From CAVQBP01 sp964448105 (GTDB taxonomy: Bacteria; Bacteroidota; Ignavibacteria; Ignavibacteriales; Ignavibacteriaceae), in the NCBI GenBank assembly GCA_964448105.1, contig CAYUVK010000017.1, positions 1 to 60,297 of the forward strand: a stretch of DNA of 60,297 nt, written 5' to 3'. This document shows, piece after piece, positions 52,555 to 60,297 of the stretch (positions are counted from its first letter, which is position 1; each line of letters starts with the position of its first letter). Both the position numbers and the translations under genes were made by a program. Under the pieces are notes generated by a model. It worked only from the letters and a program-made list of their open reading frames with translations, searched no databases and was not told the DNA's origin.

Positions 52555-55500
52555 TTAATTAATTTTAATATCAAGACCTAAACCTTGAAGCTCCTTAATT
52601 AACACATTGAACGATTCAGGAATATTTGGTTCCTGTAAGTTTTCACCCTTAACAATTGCTTCATAAACTTTCGCTCTACCGGCTACATCATCACTTTTTA
52701 CAGTTAATATTTCCTGAAGGATATGTGAAGCTCCATAACCTTCGAGAGCCCAAACCTCCATTTCTCCGAATCTCTGTCCACCGAATTGAGCTTTGCCGCC
52801 TAACGGCTGCTGGGTAATAAGTGAGTATGGTCCAATTGACCTTGCATGGATTTTATCGTCAACAAGGTGACTTAACTTAAGCATATAAATATATCCGCAA
52901 GTAACTTTCTGATGAAATTTTTCTCCGCTTCGACCATCATATAAATCTGTTTTACTTCCTCTTTCTAGTCCTGCTTTTTCGAGCCACTCATCAACATCTT
53001 CCATTTTAGCGCCATCAAAGATTGGAGTAGAAAATTTTACACCTAATTTTTTACCTGCCCAACCCAAAGCAGTTTCATATAATTGTCCAAGATTCATACG
53101 CGAAGGTACGCCAAGAGGATTTAATACTATATCAACCGGTGTTCCATCAGCTAAATGAGGCATATCTTCCATAGAGACAATCTTTGCAACAACACCTTTG
53201 TTTCCATGTCTACCGGCCATTTTATCACCAACGGAAAGTTTACGTTTCTTAGCAACATAAACTTTTGCTAGTTTTACAATTCCGGGTGGTAATTCATCAC
53301 CGCTAGTAATTTTAATTTTTTCTCTTTTGTATTCCTCTTCAAGATCAGCAAGAATATCGAAGTAGTTCTTATATAAAGTCGTTATATGATTATTTAATTT
53401 TTTAGATTCAAACCAATCTAATGTATAATCAAGCTTTGTAACATCGTCCATGGATGAGAAAGTTGAATCTTTAATAGTAGTATTACTTCTTAATACAACA
53501 CTTCCATCCAGATCTCGGATTCCTGTTGTAGCTTGACCTTCCGATAATTTTGTTAATTTTTCAACAAGTTTATCATAAGTTTGGGTTAAAGACTGTTTAT
53601 GCTGATTCTCGAGGTCATCAAGCATTTTCTTTTCTACTTTTTTAGAATCAGTATCTCTTCTTTTTCTACTGAACAACCTTGTTTTAATTACTGTTCCTTT
53701 TAATCCGGGAGGTGCTTTCAATGAAGCATCTTTAACATCACCAGCTTTATCTCCAAATATTGCTCTTAATAATTTTTCTTCAGGTGTCGGATCAGTTTCA
53801 CCTTTAGGAGTTATTTTACCGATAAGAATATCCCCTTCTTTAACTTCGGCTCCTTCTCTAACAATACCGTTTTCATCAAGATTTTTCACTGCTTCTTCAC
53901 TAACATTTGGAATTTCTCTGGTTAGTTCTTCTTCACCTCTTTTTGTTTCTCTTACCTGCAATTCAAATTCTTCAATATGAATTGAAGTATAAATATCTTC
54001 ACTAACAACACGCTCACTAATAACAATAGCATCTTCAAAATTATATCCGCGCCACGGCATAAAAGCTACCAGCACATTTCTTCCAAGTGCTAATTCACCT
54101 CCATCGGTTGAGGTTCCATCAGCAAGCACATCACCTTTAGAAACCTTTTGACCTTCTTTTACAATTGGATGCTGATTAACACAAGTTTCCTGGTTGGTTC
54201 CATTAAATTTAGTAAGTTTATAAGTTACTCTTTTAACATCATCAAATGAAGTTAATGCTTCGATGCTATTAGGATTTATATCATACTTGGCAACAATATG
54301 ATTGGCATCGACACTTTCAATTGTACCGTTATCTTCCGCAACTATGATATCACGTGAATCAGTAGCTACTTTCTTTTCCATACCTGTTCCAACAATAGGT
54401 GCTTCCGGCACTAACAAAGGAACAGCTTGGCGCTGCATATTAGAGCCCATAAGCGCTCTGTTCGCATCATCATGTTCCAAAAATGGAATTAAAGCTGCTG
54501 CCGCACTAACCAATTGTGCAGGTGCGACATCCATATATTGAACATTTTCAGGAAGTACAATTGGAAATTCACCTTTATATCTTGATTTTACTCTCTCATT
54601 ATAAAATTTTGACTGTTCTGTTAAAGGAGCATTAGCCTGTGCAATAGTATAATGATCTTCCTGTTCGGCTGTTAAATAATCAACTGTACTAAGAACTTTA
54701 CCTTTCTCTACTTTTCTATATGGTGTTTCTAAAAATCCATATCTATTTACTCTTGCGTAAATAGTTAATGATGATATAAGTCCAATGTTCGGACCTTCAG
54801 GAGTTTCAATTGGGCACAAACGACCATAATGCGTATAGTGAACGTCACGAACTTCAAATCCAGCTCTTTCTCTTGTTAAACCACCTGGTCCTAAAGCAGA
54901 CATCCTTCGTTTGTGTGTCATTTCAGCTAAAGGATTTGTTTGATCCATAAACTGCGAAAGCTGGTTTGTTCCAAAGAATGCATTAATTACACTGCTTAAT
55001 GTTCTTGCATTAACAAGATCCTGTGGGGTAAAACTTTCAGTATCGCGCATATTCATTCTTTCTTTAATTGTACGAGCCATACGCGCCATACCGATATTAA
55101 ACTGCTGTGCCAATTGTTCGCCGACAGTTCTAATTCTTCTATTACCCAGATGATCAATATCATCAACAGCTTCATTACCTGCACGAAGCTTAATGATATA
55201 TTTCATAATAGAAATTATATCTTCGATAGTTAAAATCGTCGTGGTTTCCGGTATATTTAATTTAAGTTTATCATTCATTCTATGACGACCAACATCACCG
55301 AGATCATATCGTTTGTCATTAAAGAATAATTTATCAATTAATGCCTGGGCAGTATCAATATCAGGTGCTTCACCGGAACGAAGCTGACGGTAAATTGCAT
55401 ATAAAGCTTCTTCTTTTGTATGAGATGCATCTTTTCTAAGTGTATTAACAATTAAATCCGAATCAGGTGTTGTATTGGAGCTTATAAATTTTAAAGTTGT

Positions 55501-56331
55501 TACTTCTGCTTCTTTTAATCGTTCGATATCATCTTCAACAAGGACACTATCTTTTGTAAGAAAGATTTCACCGGTAGACATATCAAAGACATCACTAGCG
55601 ATTGTCCTGCCTATATAACTCTCAATTTTTATTTTATTTACTTCAACTTCTTCAACAAGGTTAAAAAGATTCAAAATAGCTTCATCAGATTCATAACCTA
55701 ATGCGCGCAATAAAGTTGTTGCAGGAAATTTCTTTCTTCTATCTATATATACATACATCACATAATTGATATCTGTAGCGAACTCAACCCATGAACCTCT
55801 TAAAGGAATTATTCTGGCTGAATAAATCGGGGTACCGTTGGGGTGTACAGTTTGCGAAAAAGCAACGCCAGGGGATCTATGCAATTGTGAGACTACAACT
55901 CTTTCCGCCCCATTAATTATGAAAGTCCCTTTTTCAGTCATAAAAGGAAGGTTTCCTAAATAAACTTCCTGCTCTACACTATTTACAAATTCTTCGGTTT
56001 CGGGATCTTTTGTTGACAAACGAAGTTTACCTTTCAAAGGTGCTGAAAAAGTTAGTCCTCTTTCTAAACATTCGTCAACAGAATATCTTGGTTTTTCAAT
56101 ATTGTATTCGATAAAGTCAAGTCTATAATTTTCTTTATTATCAAAAATGGGATAGTTAGATGAGAATACAGCTTGAAGACCTTTATTTTCCCTTTTGCCG
56201 GGCAAAACTTTTAACTGGGCAAAATCTTCAAAGGAAGCTGTTTGGATACCTAAAAGATCGGGAGCATCTATAATCGAAGAAATTCTTCCGAAGGAAACTC
56301 TATGATTATTATTATTCAATTTAACCTCCAA
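52555..56331 (-). CDS. rpoB: RNA polymerase beta subunit
   Basis: 1258 residues. Fork and rifampicin-region motifs FMDQTNPLAEMTHKRRMSAL, GPGGLTRERAGFEVRDVHYT, HYGRLCPIETPEGPNIGLI, later GRHGNKGVVAKIVSMEDMP and GGKAQFGGQRFGEMEVWALE. The rifampicin pocket looks typical, so no built-in resistance change is evident by eye. It lies after rplL with an attenuator-like hairpin in the 131-base gap. Confidence 0.97.
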   Translation of the reverse strand: MEVKLNNNNHRVSFGRISSIIDAPDLLGIQTASFEDFAQLKVLPGKRENKGLQAVFSSNYPIFDNKENYRLDFIEYNIEKPRYSVDECLERGLTFSAPLKGKLRLSTKDPETEEFVNSVEQEVYLGNLPFMTEKGTFIINGAERVVVSQLHRSPGVAFSQTVHPNGTPIYSARIIPLRGSWVEFATDINYVMYVYIDRRKKFPATTLLRALGYESDEAILNLFNLVEEVEVNKIKIESYIGRTIASDVFDMSTGEIFLTKDSVLVEDDIERLKEAEVTTLKFISSNTTPDSDLIVNTLRKDASHTKEEALYAIYRQLRSGEAPDIDTAQALIDKLFFNDKRYDLGDVGRHRMNDKLKLNIPETTTILTIEDIISIMKYIIKLRAGNEAVDDIDHLGNRRIRTVGEQLAQQFNIGMARMARTIKERMNMRDTESFTPQDLVNARTLSSVINAFFGTNQLSQFMDQTNPLAEMTHKRRMSALGPGGLTRERAGFEVRDVHYTHYGRLCPIETPEGPNIGLISSLTIYARVNRYGFLETPYRKVEKGKVLSTVDYLTAEQEDHYTIAQANAPLTEQSKFYNERVKSRYKGEFPIVLPENVQYMDVAPAQLVSAAAALIPFLEHDDANRALMGSNMQRQAVPLLVPEAPIVGTGMEKKVATDSRDIIVAEDNGTIESVDANHIVAKYDINPNSIEALTSFDDVKRVTYKLTKFNGTNQETCVNQHPIVKEGQKVSKGDVLADGTSTDGGELALGRNVLVAFMPWRGYNFEDAIVISERVVSEDIYTSIHIEEFELQVRETKRGEEELTREIPNVSEEAVKNLDENGIVREGAEVKEGDILIGKITPKGETDPTPEEKLLRAIFGDKAGDVKDASLKAPPGLKGTVIKTRLFSRKRRDTDSKKVEKKMLDDLENQHKQSLTQTYDKLVEKLTKLSEGQATTGIRDLDGSVVLRSNTTIKDSTFSSMDDVTKLDYTLDWFESKKLNNHITTLYKNYFDILADLEEEYKREKIKITSGDELPPGIVKLAKVYVAKKRKLSVGDKMAGRHGNKGVVAKIVSMEDMPHLADGTPVDIVLNPLGVPSRMNLGQLYETALGWAGKKLGVKFSTPIFDGAKMEDVDEWLEKAGLERGSKTDLYDGRSGEKFHQKVTCGYIYMLKLSHLVDDKIHARSIGPYSLITQQPLGGKAQFGGQRFGEMEVWALEGYGASHILQEILTVKSDDVAGRAKVYEAIVKGENLQEPNIPESFNVLIKELQGLGLDIKIN

Positions 56332-56383
56332 TTATTATTCACTTACTATCGGTCTGAGCATCTTTCAACACAAACAATAATAT

Positions 56384-56422
56384 AAAAAGCGATAGGGCAG
56401 ACTTCACCGCCTATCACTTTTT
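56384..56422 (-). terminator. attenuator-like hairpin between rplL and rpoB
   Basis: AAAAAGTGATAGG and CCTATCGCTTTTT form a 13-bp stem (one T-G wobble) around a 13-base loop, followed by ATATTATTG. Placed 40 bases after rplL, it should end some transcripts and set ribosomal protein versus polymerase levels, as the rplL-rpoB attenuator does in other bacteria. Confidence 0.75.
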
Positions 56423-56462
56423 ATAAAAAGTACATTATTTCCAATAGTTTTATTGATTTTAA

Positions 56463-56846
56463 TTATTTTAATTCAACTGTAGCGCCGGCTTCTTCAAATT
56501 CTTTTTTAAGCTTTTCTGCTTCTTCTTTAGAAACACCTTCTTTAACAGGTTTAGGTGCAGAATCAACTAAATCTTTAGCTTCTTTCAATCCTAAACCGGT
56601 ATGTGCTCTAACAACCTTAATGACATTAATTTTCTTATCACCAACGCTTTGTAATATTACATCAAACTCGGTTTTTTCTTCAACCGGGGCTGCACCGCCT
56701 CCGGCAGGAATACCGCCTCCGGCAACTACCACGGGTGCCGCAGCAGTAACACCAAATTCATCTTCCAATGCTTTCTTCAAATCCGAGGCTTCCATTAAGG
56801 ATAGACCTTTTATTTTCTCAACAATTTCAGCTACTTTTTCTGACAT
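56463..56846 (-). CDS. rplL: large subunit ribosomal protein L7/L12
   Basis: 127 residues. N-terminal dimerisation helices, an alanine/glycine-rich hinge (VVAGGGIPAGGGAAPVEE) and the C-terminal domain (VIKVVRAHTGLGLKEAKDLV) that recruits elongation factors. It forms the flexible stalk on L10. Confidence 0.97.
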   Translation of the reverse strand: MSEKVAEIVEKIKGLSLMEASDLKKALEDEFGVTAAAPVVVAGGGIPAGGGAAPVEEKTEFDVILQSVGDKKINVIKVVRAHTGLGLKEAKDLVDSAPKPVKEGVSKEEAEKLKKEFEEAGATVELK

Positions 56847-56891
56847 TGATTTAACTCCTAATTAATAAATTTACAAAAAAAATTACCAATT

Positions 56892-57416
56892 TTATGCTGC
56901 TTTTTTCTTTGAGATCTCATCGATCACACTTACGAGGTCTCTCATTACAGCATTTATAGCACCAACAATACCTGAAGCCGGTGAATTCAAGCTTCCTAGT
57001 ATGCTTGCAATTAGTTCTTTTTTAGATGGAAGAGATGCTAATTCATTTAATTTACTTCCATCATAGTATTGATTTTCTATATAACAAGCTTTTAGTGCTA
57101 ACTTTTGATTTTCATCAAAATATTTTTTTATAATTTTTGCTGGAGCAACCAGGCTATTTTCTGAAGCAAAAACATAACTGGTCATTCCAACTAAATGATC
57201 TACCAGCTTATCATACTTTCCGGATTCATCGAGAGCACGTTTAAACAGAGTATTTTTAAAGACTTTGTATTTTACTCCCTCTTTACGGAATTGGTTTCGT
57301 ATACCATTAATATCTTCAACCGTAATTCCGCTGTAATCCGCCAGATAAACTGCCGTCGATTTTTCAATCATCTCTTTAATTTCAGAAACGATCTCTGGTT
57401 TTTCATTCTTATTCAT
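56892..57416 (-). CDS. rplJ: large subunit ribosomal protein L10
   Basis: 174 residues. MIEKSTAVYLADYSGITVED, FRKEGVKYKVFKNTLFKRAL and a C-terminal helix for L12 dimers. It anchors the stalk. The leader upstream folds in a way that suggests autoregulation by the L10-L12 complex. Confidence 0.96.
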   Translation of the reverse strand: MNKNEKPEIVSEIKEMIEKSTAVYLADYSGITVEDINGIRNQFRKEGVKYKVFKNTLFKRALDESGKYDKLVDHLVGMTSYVFASENSLVAPAKIIKKYFDENQKLALKACYIENQYYDGSKLNELASLPSKKELIASILGSLNSPASGIVGAINAVMRDLVSVIDEISKKKAA

Positions 57417-57427
57417 TTTTCTCCCAT

Positions 57428-57480
57428 ACCAATTATTACATTATTGGTGCTGGCCTTTCCCATTTTACTGGGATTTGAAG
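57428..57480 (-). promoter_or_regulatory. putative L10 leader (autoregulatory mRNA structure)
   Basis: In the 102-base gap between rplA and rplJ two hairpins appear: ACCAAT/ATTGGT (57428-57448, 9-base loop) and TCCCA/TGGGA (57458-57473, 6-base loop). The joining AAGGCCAGC segment and position match the L10 leader element that binds L10-(L12)4. The fold was judged by eye. Confidence 0.5.
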
Positions 57481-57518
57481 CATTTATTTTTGAGTGCGTA
57501 AACTTTCTATTTTTAAAA

Positions 57519-58211
57519 CTAATGAGCAGGCAGTTCTTCTTTATTAATTTTAAGTCCAGGACCCATCGTTGAAGATAAATAAACACTTTTTACATACTGC
57601 CCTTTGGCAGAAGATGGTTTCATCTTTATAATAGTATTTAAGAATGCTCTTGCATTTTCTTCCAGTTTTTCAGCTTCAAAATTAAGCTTACCCAATGAAG
57701 TATGAACTATACCTGCTTTTTCTACTCTAAATTCGATCTTTCCTGCCTTAACTTCCTTAACAGCCTGAGCAACATCCTGTGTAACTGTACCGCTTTTGGG
57801 ATTAGGCATTAAACCTTTAGGACCTAATATTTTTCCTAGCTTTCCTAATTCGGACATTGTATCCGGCGATGCAACAATAACATCAATATCTGACCAACCA
57901 CCTTTAATCTTTTCAATATAGTCATCAAATCCTGCATAATCAGCACCGGCATCCAGGGCTTCCTGGGCTTTAGATTTTGTAACAACCAAAACTCTAACCT
58001 GTTTACCTGTTCCGTTCGGCAGAGAGACAGTTCCTCTTATCATTTGATCTGCATGTCTCGGATCAACGCCAAGCTTAATTGCACAATCAAGTGTTTCGGG
58101 AAACTTAACTTTTGAATTTTCCTTTAAAGTTTTTATTGCATCAATTATTGAATATTCTTTTGTTCTATCAGTATTTTTTAAAACTTCTTGAAATCTTTTG
58201 GATTTTTTCAT
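57519..58211 (-). CDS. rplA: large subunit ribosomal protein L1
   Basis: 230 residues. TLDCAIKLGVDPRHADQMIR, GTVSLPNGTGK, LGPKGLMPNPKSGTVT and KPSSAKGQYVKSVYLSSTMG are typical. L1 forms the E-site stalk and in many bacteria represses the rplKA operon. Start follows rplK by 30 bases. Confidence 0.97.
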   Translation of the reverse strand: MKKSKRFQEVLKNTDRTKEYSIIDAIKTLKENSKVKFPETLDCAIKLGVDPRHADQMIRGTVSLPNGTGKQVRVLVVTKSKAQEALDAGADYAGFDDYIEKIKGGWSDIDVIVASPDTMSELGKLGKILGPKGLMPNPKSGTVTQDVAQAVKEVKAGKIEFRVEKAGIVHTSLGKLNFEAEKLEENARAFLNTIIKMKPSSAKGQYVKSVYLSSTMGPGLKINKEELPAH

Positions 58212-58241
58212 TGTTCACCGTTTAGAATCATGTTTAAAAAA

Positions 58242-58667
58242 TTATTCTTCAACTGAAATTCCCATACTCCGTGCTGTACCTGCAACCATGCTCATTGCAT
58301 GATCCACATCGAAAGCATTAAGATCAGGCATCTTTAATTCTGCAATCTCTTTCACCTGATCTTTTGTAACCTTCCCAATTTTATTTCTATTCGATTCGGG
58401 AGAACCCTTTTCAACTTTTGCTGCTCTTTTTAATAAAACCGCAGCCGGAGGAGTTTTAGTTATAAAGGTAAAAGATTTATCCGCAAAAACAGTTATAACA
58501 ACCGGTATAATTAATCCTTCTTTGTCCGAAGTTCTTGCATTAAACTGTTTACAGAACTCCATGATATTAACACCTTTTTGTCCGAGAGCTGGTCCTACAG
58601 GTGGTGAAGGGTTTGCTTTACCTGCGGGTATTTGTAATTTAATATATCCAGTTATCTTTTTAGCCAT
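58242..58667 (-). CDS. rplK: large subunit ribosomal protein L11
   Basis: 141 residues, the canonical length. IKLQIPAGKANPSPPVGPAL, GQKGVNIMEFCKQFN and SMVAGTARSMGI match L11 of the GTPase-associated centre, target of thiostrepton. Its start lies 20 bases after nusG. Confidence 0.97.
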   Translation of the reverse strand: MAKKITGYIKLQIPAGKANPSPPVGPALGQKGVNIMEFCKQFNARTSDKEGLIIPVVITVFADKSFTFITKTPPAAVLLKRAAKVEKGSPESNRNKIGKVTKDQVKEIAELKMPDLNAFDVDHAMSMVAGTARSMGISVEE

Positions 58668-58687
58668 ATAATTACTACCTTATAAAA

Positions 58688-59224
58688 TTATTTTTCTAAC
58701 TCAGCTTGTACAAAATCGATTTCAACAGGAGTTTTTCTTCCGAAAATTGAAACCATCACTTTTATTTTCATTTTTTCTTCATTTACTTCTTGAACAGTAC
58801 CGCTAAAATTATTGAAAGGGCCATCTATAATTTTAACAATATCACCTGTCCTGAAAATAGTCTCCATTCTTTCGCCGCTTTCATCTTGAGTGATGCGCCC
58901 GACTATTCTTTTAACTTCTTCAGGCTGCAGAGGATTAGGATTATTTTTGGTTCCTAGAAATCCCATAACTGACTGAGTATTCAAAATGAATTCTTTTACC
59001 TGGTTATCCAAATCTGCCTGAACTAAAATATACCCCGGGAAGAAATTTTTTGTTTTACTTTTTTTCTTTCCGTCCTTTACTTCAAAGACTTTTTCCATCG
59101 GAACAAGAATCTCTTCAATTTTAGCGCGAAGTGTTTCGCTGTCTTCCAACTCAGTTTCAAGTAGGTTTTTTACTTTATTCTCATGCCCGGAAAAAGTTCT
59201 AACTACATACCACTTTTTATCCAT
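58688..59224 (-). CDS. nusG: transcription termination/antitermination factor NusG
   Basis: 178 residues from the ATG at 59224; a GTG three codons earlier directly abuts the secE stop and is the alternative start. The NGN domain has KWYVVRTFSGHENKV and NFFPGYILVQADL, the KOW domain has GDIVKIIDGPFNNFSGTVQE. It links RNA polymerase to Rho and to the ribosome through S10. Located between secE and rplK as usual. Confidence 0.95.
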   Translation of the reverse strand: MDKKWYVVRTFSGHENKVKNLLETELEDSETLRAKIEEILVPMEKVFEVKDGKKKSKTKNFFPGYILVQADLDNQVKEFILNTQSVMGFLGTKNNPNPLQPEEVKRIVGRITQDESGERMETIFRTGDIVKIIDGPFNNFSGTVQEVNEEKMKIKVMVSIFGRKTPVEIDFVQAELEK

Positions 59225-59233
59225 AACCTGCAC

Positions 59234-59416
59234 TTAAAAAATTCCTTTAAAAATTTGATTTATCGCCATATCGATTACATAAGTAAAAGCTGCAATAATT
59301 AAACAAACAACAATAACTACAGTGGTTGATTCTTTTAATTCATCTTTTGTCGGCCAGGTAACTTTTTTCATTTCCTTCATTACGTCGTCAAAAAAGCCAA
59401 TTATTTTTTCTTTCAT
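59234..59416 (-). CDS. secE: preprotein translocase subunit SecE
   Basis: 60 residues, the short single-helix form: an amphipathic segment MKEMKKVTWPTKDELKEST then one membrane helix VVIVVCLIIAAFTYVIDMAI. It clamps SecY in the Sec translocon. It lies between tRNA-Trp and nusG. Confidence 0.95.
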   Translation of the reverse strand: MKEKIIGFFDDVMKEMKKVTWPTKDELKESTTVVIVVCLIIAAFTYVIDMAINQIFKGIF

Positions 59417-59447
59417 ATATCGCTCTTATAAAACTTAGTATTTACTG

Positions 59448-59521
59448 CACGTCAGGAGGGACTCGAACCCCCAACCTGCGGTTTTGGAGACCGCTGCTCT
59501 AGCCAATTGAGCTACTGACGT
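59448..59521 (-). tRNA. tRNA-Trp (anticodon CCA)
   Basis: A 74-base cloverleaf: acceptor arms ACGTCAG / CTGACGT, anticodon stem GCGGT/ACCGC with loop CTCCAAA (anticodon CCA), T-arm around GGTTCGAGT. CCA end not encoded. Just upstream of secE, the classic position. Confidence 0.96.
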
Positions 59522-59529
59522 AACAATTT

Positions 59530-59679
59530 CTATTTTGTTTCTTTATGAACAGTATGTTTTTTATCCCAACGGCAATATTTTTTAAATTCAACTCTGCCTG
59601 AATGGATACGTTTATTTTTTGTAGTAGTGTAATTTCTTCTTTTACACTCTGTACATTCTAAAGTAATTATGTCTCTCAT
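59530..59679 (-). CDS. rpmG: large subunit ribosomal protein L33
   Basis: 49 residues read from the minus strand: MRDIITLECTECKRRNYTTT, then KNKRIHSGRVEFKKYCRWDK and KHTVHKETK. Cys9, Cys12 and Cys36 remain; the fourth cysteine of the full zinc site is replaced (CRWD). It lies between tRNA-Thr and tRNA-Trp, where some bacteria, such as E. coli, carry a second tuf gene. It is short enough to be missed by length cut-offs. Confidence 0.95.
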   Translation of the reverse strand: MRDIITLECTECKRRNYTTTKNKRIHSGRVEFKKYCRWDKKHTVHKETK

Positions 59680-59725
59680 GGTAAATCTAATTCTTTATAA
59701 AAATATATTAAAAACTTTTATTTTG

Positions 59726-59798
59726 AGCTGACGACCGGGATTGAACCGGTGACCTCATCCTTACCAAGGATGTGCTCTACCAACTGAGCTACGTCAGC
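59726..59798 (-). tRNA. tRNA-Thr (anticodon GGU)
   Basis: A 73-base cloverleaf: acceptor GCTGACG / CGTCAGC, anticodon stem CATCC/GGATG with loop TTGGTAA (anticodon GGU), T-arm ACCGGTTCAATCCCGGT. CCA not encoded. Confidence 0.96.
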
Positions 59799-59822
59799 AG
59801 TTCTTATGGTGTAACTCACTTG

Positions 59823-59896
59823 AGCGGGAGACGGGGCTCGAACCCGCGACCAACAGCTTGGAAGGCTGTGACTCTAGCCAACTGAGTTACTCCCGC
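59823..59896 (-). tRNA. tRNA-Gly (anticodon UCC)
   Basis: A 74-base cloverleaf: acceptor GCGGGAG / CTCCCGC, anticodon stem ACAGC/GCTGT with loop CTTCCAA (anticodon UCC), T-arm GCGGGTTCGAGCCCCGT. CCA not encoded. Confidence 0.96.
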
Positions 59897-59899
59897 CTA

Positions 59900-59962
59900 A
59901 TACTCTTAATCCTAATCATACTCTTAATCTGTTTATTATCAAATTGATTAAGATTATGATTA
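59900..59962. repeat. 18-base repeats and a 17-bp inverted repeat between tRNA-Gly and tRNA-Tyr
   Basis: ATACTCTTAATC occurs at 59900-59911 and again at 59918-59929 (period 18). The second copy with its flank, 59913-59929, is the near-perfect inverse (one mismatch) of 59946-59962, around a 16-base loop. The unit resembles the one upstream of the tRNA promoter at 60244-60277. The rest of the 59897-60081 gap shows no gene. Confidence 0.6.
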
Positions 59963-60081
59963 CGGGTAAGATTAAAAATTATTAAAACCTTCAATACAAA
60001 AAGAACAAAAAAATAAGGGAACTAAAATTACATTATAAATATTTATTCCCTTTAACAATTCATCATAAAACTTGTAAAGAG

Positions 60082-60165
60082 TGGGCGGCGAGGGATTCGA
60101 ACCCCCAAAGGCGTCAGCCAACGGATTTACAGTCCGCCCCGGCTCTCCAACTCCGGCGTCCGCCC
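60082..60165 (-). tRNA. tRNA-Tyr (anticodon GUA)
   Basis: An 84-base tRNA with a long variable arm, as expected for Tyr: acceptor GGGCGGA with CCGCCC (A-G mismatch at the seventh pair), anticodon stem GCGGA/TCCGT with loop CTGTAAA (anticodon GUA), T-arm GGGGGTTCGAATCCCTC. CCA not encoded. Confidence 0.94.
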
Positions 60166-60185
60166 AAAATAAAAAACAGATTACA

Positions 60186-60214
60186 AATATATTTGGATTA
60201 TGACAAAAATGCAA
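60186..60214 (-). promoter_or_regulatory. promoter of the tRNA-rpmG-secE-rpl-rpo transcript
   Basis: On the minus strand TTGCAT (60209-60214), a 17-base spacer and TATATT (60186-60191), 21 bases before tRNA-Tyr. The spacing and boxes fit a sigma-70 promoter and the same TATATT -10 as the str promoter. Confidence 0.65.
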
Positions 60215-60243
60215 ACTTAAAACTATATGACAGGGGTAAAAAT

Positions 60244-60277
60244 GATGGGATTAAAAGTACTGATGGGACTAAAAGTA
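60244..60277. repeat. 18-base direct repeat upstream of the tRNA promoter
   Basis: GATGGGATTAAAAGTA (60244-60259) recurs at 60262-60277 with one change (T to C), a period of 18; a more degenerate copy lies near 60229-60241. It is beyond the -35 box, so it could act as an upstream element or regulator site, or simply belong to an interspersed repeat family. Confidence 0.6.
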
Positions 60278-60297
60278 AAGTACAAATTATTACCCAA

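Noticed and set aside
59972..60214. 80-codon open frame over tRNA-Tyr
   Set aside because: It overlaps a complete tRNA and its promoter and shows no protein features.
1..60297. CRISPR array, insertion sequence, prophage or integrative element
   Set aside because: No regularly spaced repeats with unique spacers, no transposase or integrase, and no phage genes were found anywhere; the 18-base repeats near the tRNAs are too short and too tight.

Overview
The window looks like chromosomal DNA from an AT-rich bacterium of the FCB group, most likely an Ignavibacteria/Chlorobi-type or related Bacteroidota lineage. The grounds are: a secreted protein ending in a type IX secretion sorting domain of the NYPNPFNPST form; a short 284-residue primary sigma factor without region 1.1; a bacterial geranylgeranylglyceryl-phosphate synthase homologue; the ribosomal operon order; and tail extensions on several ribosomal proteins. 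The assignment is an inference from gene content, not from rRNA, which is absent. I saw no insertion sequence, prophage, integrase or CRISPR array.

Region 1 (1-6.9 kb, minus strand) is a signalling patch: a chemotaxis transducer with almost no extracellular sensor, an intact bacteriohemerythrin, and a hybrid histidine kinase with a phosphotransfer domain. Between the last two lies the wreck of a second membrane sensor, which I rebuilt from several frames: N-terminal peptide, membrane helices, PAS start and hemerythrin end, broken by three frameshifts, a deletion and a stop codon. A short secreted protein at the left edge is a shortened relative of the T9SS cargo protein at 9.8 kb.

Region 2 (7-28.5 kb) is mixed housekeeping on both strands: a PAP2 phosphatase fused to a GNAT acetyltransferase, FabF, the T9SS cargo protein with two similar CRP-like palindromes upstream, a LolA-like protein, an ABC exporter pair, B12-dependent ribonucleotide reductase, Tex, a tandem DUF3471-like secreted protein, the GGGP synthase homologue, phosphoheptose isomerase, a DUF192 protein, an NlpC/P60 lipoprotein, the primary sigma factor, phosphopentomutase, a GAF protein with a dead GGDEF-like domain, and the GTPase EngB.

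Region 3 (28.6-60.2 kb, all minus strand) is one continuous translation and transcription block of about 31.6 kb. Read 5' to 3' it runs tRNA-Tyr, tRNA-Gly, tRNA-Thr, rpmG, tRNA-Trp, secE, nusG, rplKAJL, rpoBC, rpsL, rpsG, fusA, tuf, then S10-spc-alpha (rpsJ to rplQ). secY, map, infA, rpmJ and rpoA lie inside it, and a tRNA-Gln sits unusually between rplR and rpsE. Hairpin terminators after rpoC, tuf and rplQ, an attenuator-like hairpin between rplL and rpoB, a putative L10 leader, and promoter-like boxes before tRNA-Tyr and rpsL divide it into regulated segments. Diverged 18-base repeats lie around the tRNA genes and just upstream of the first promoter.
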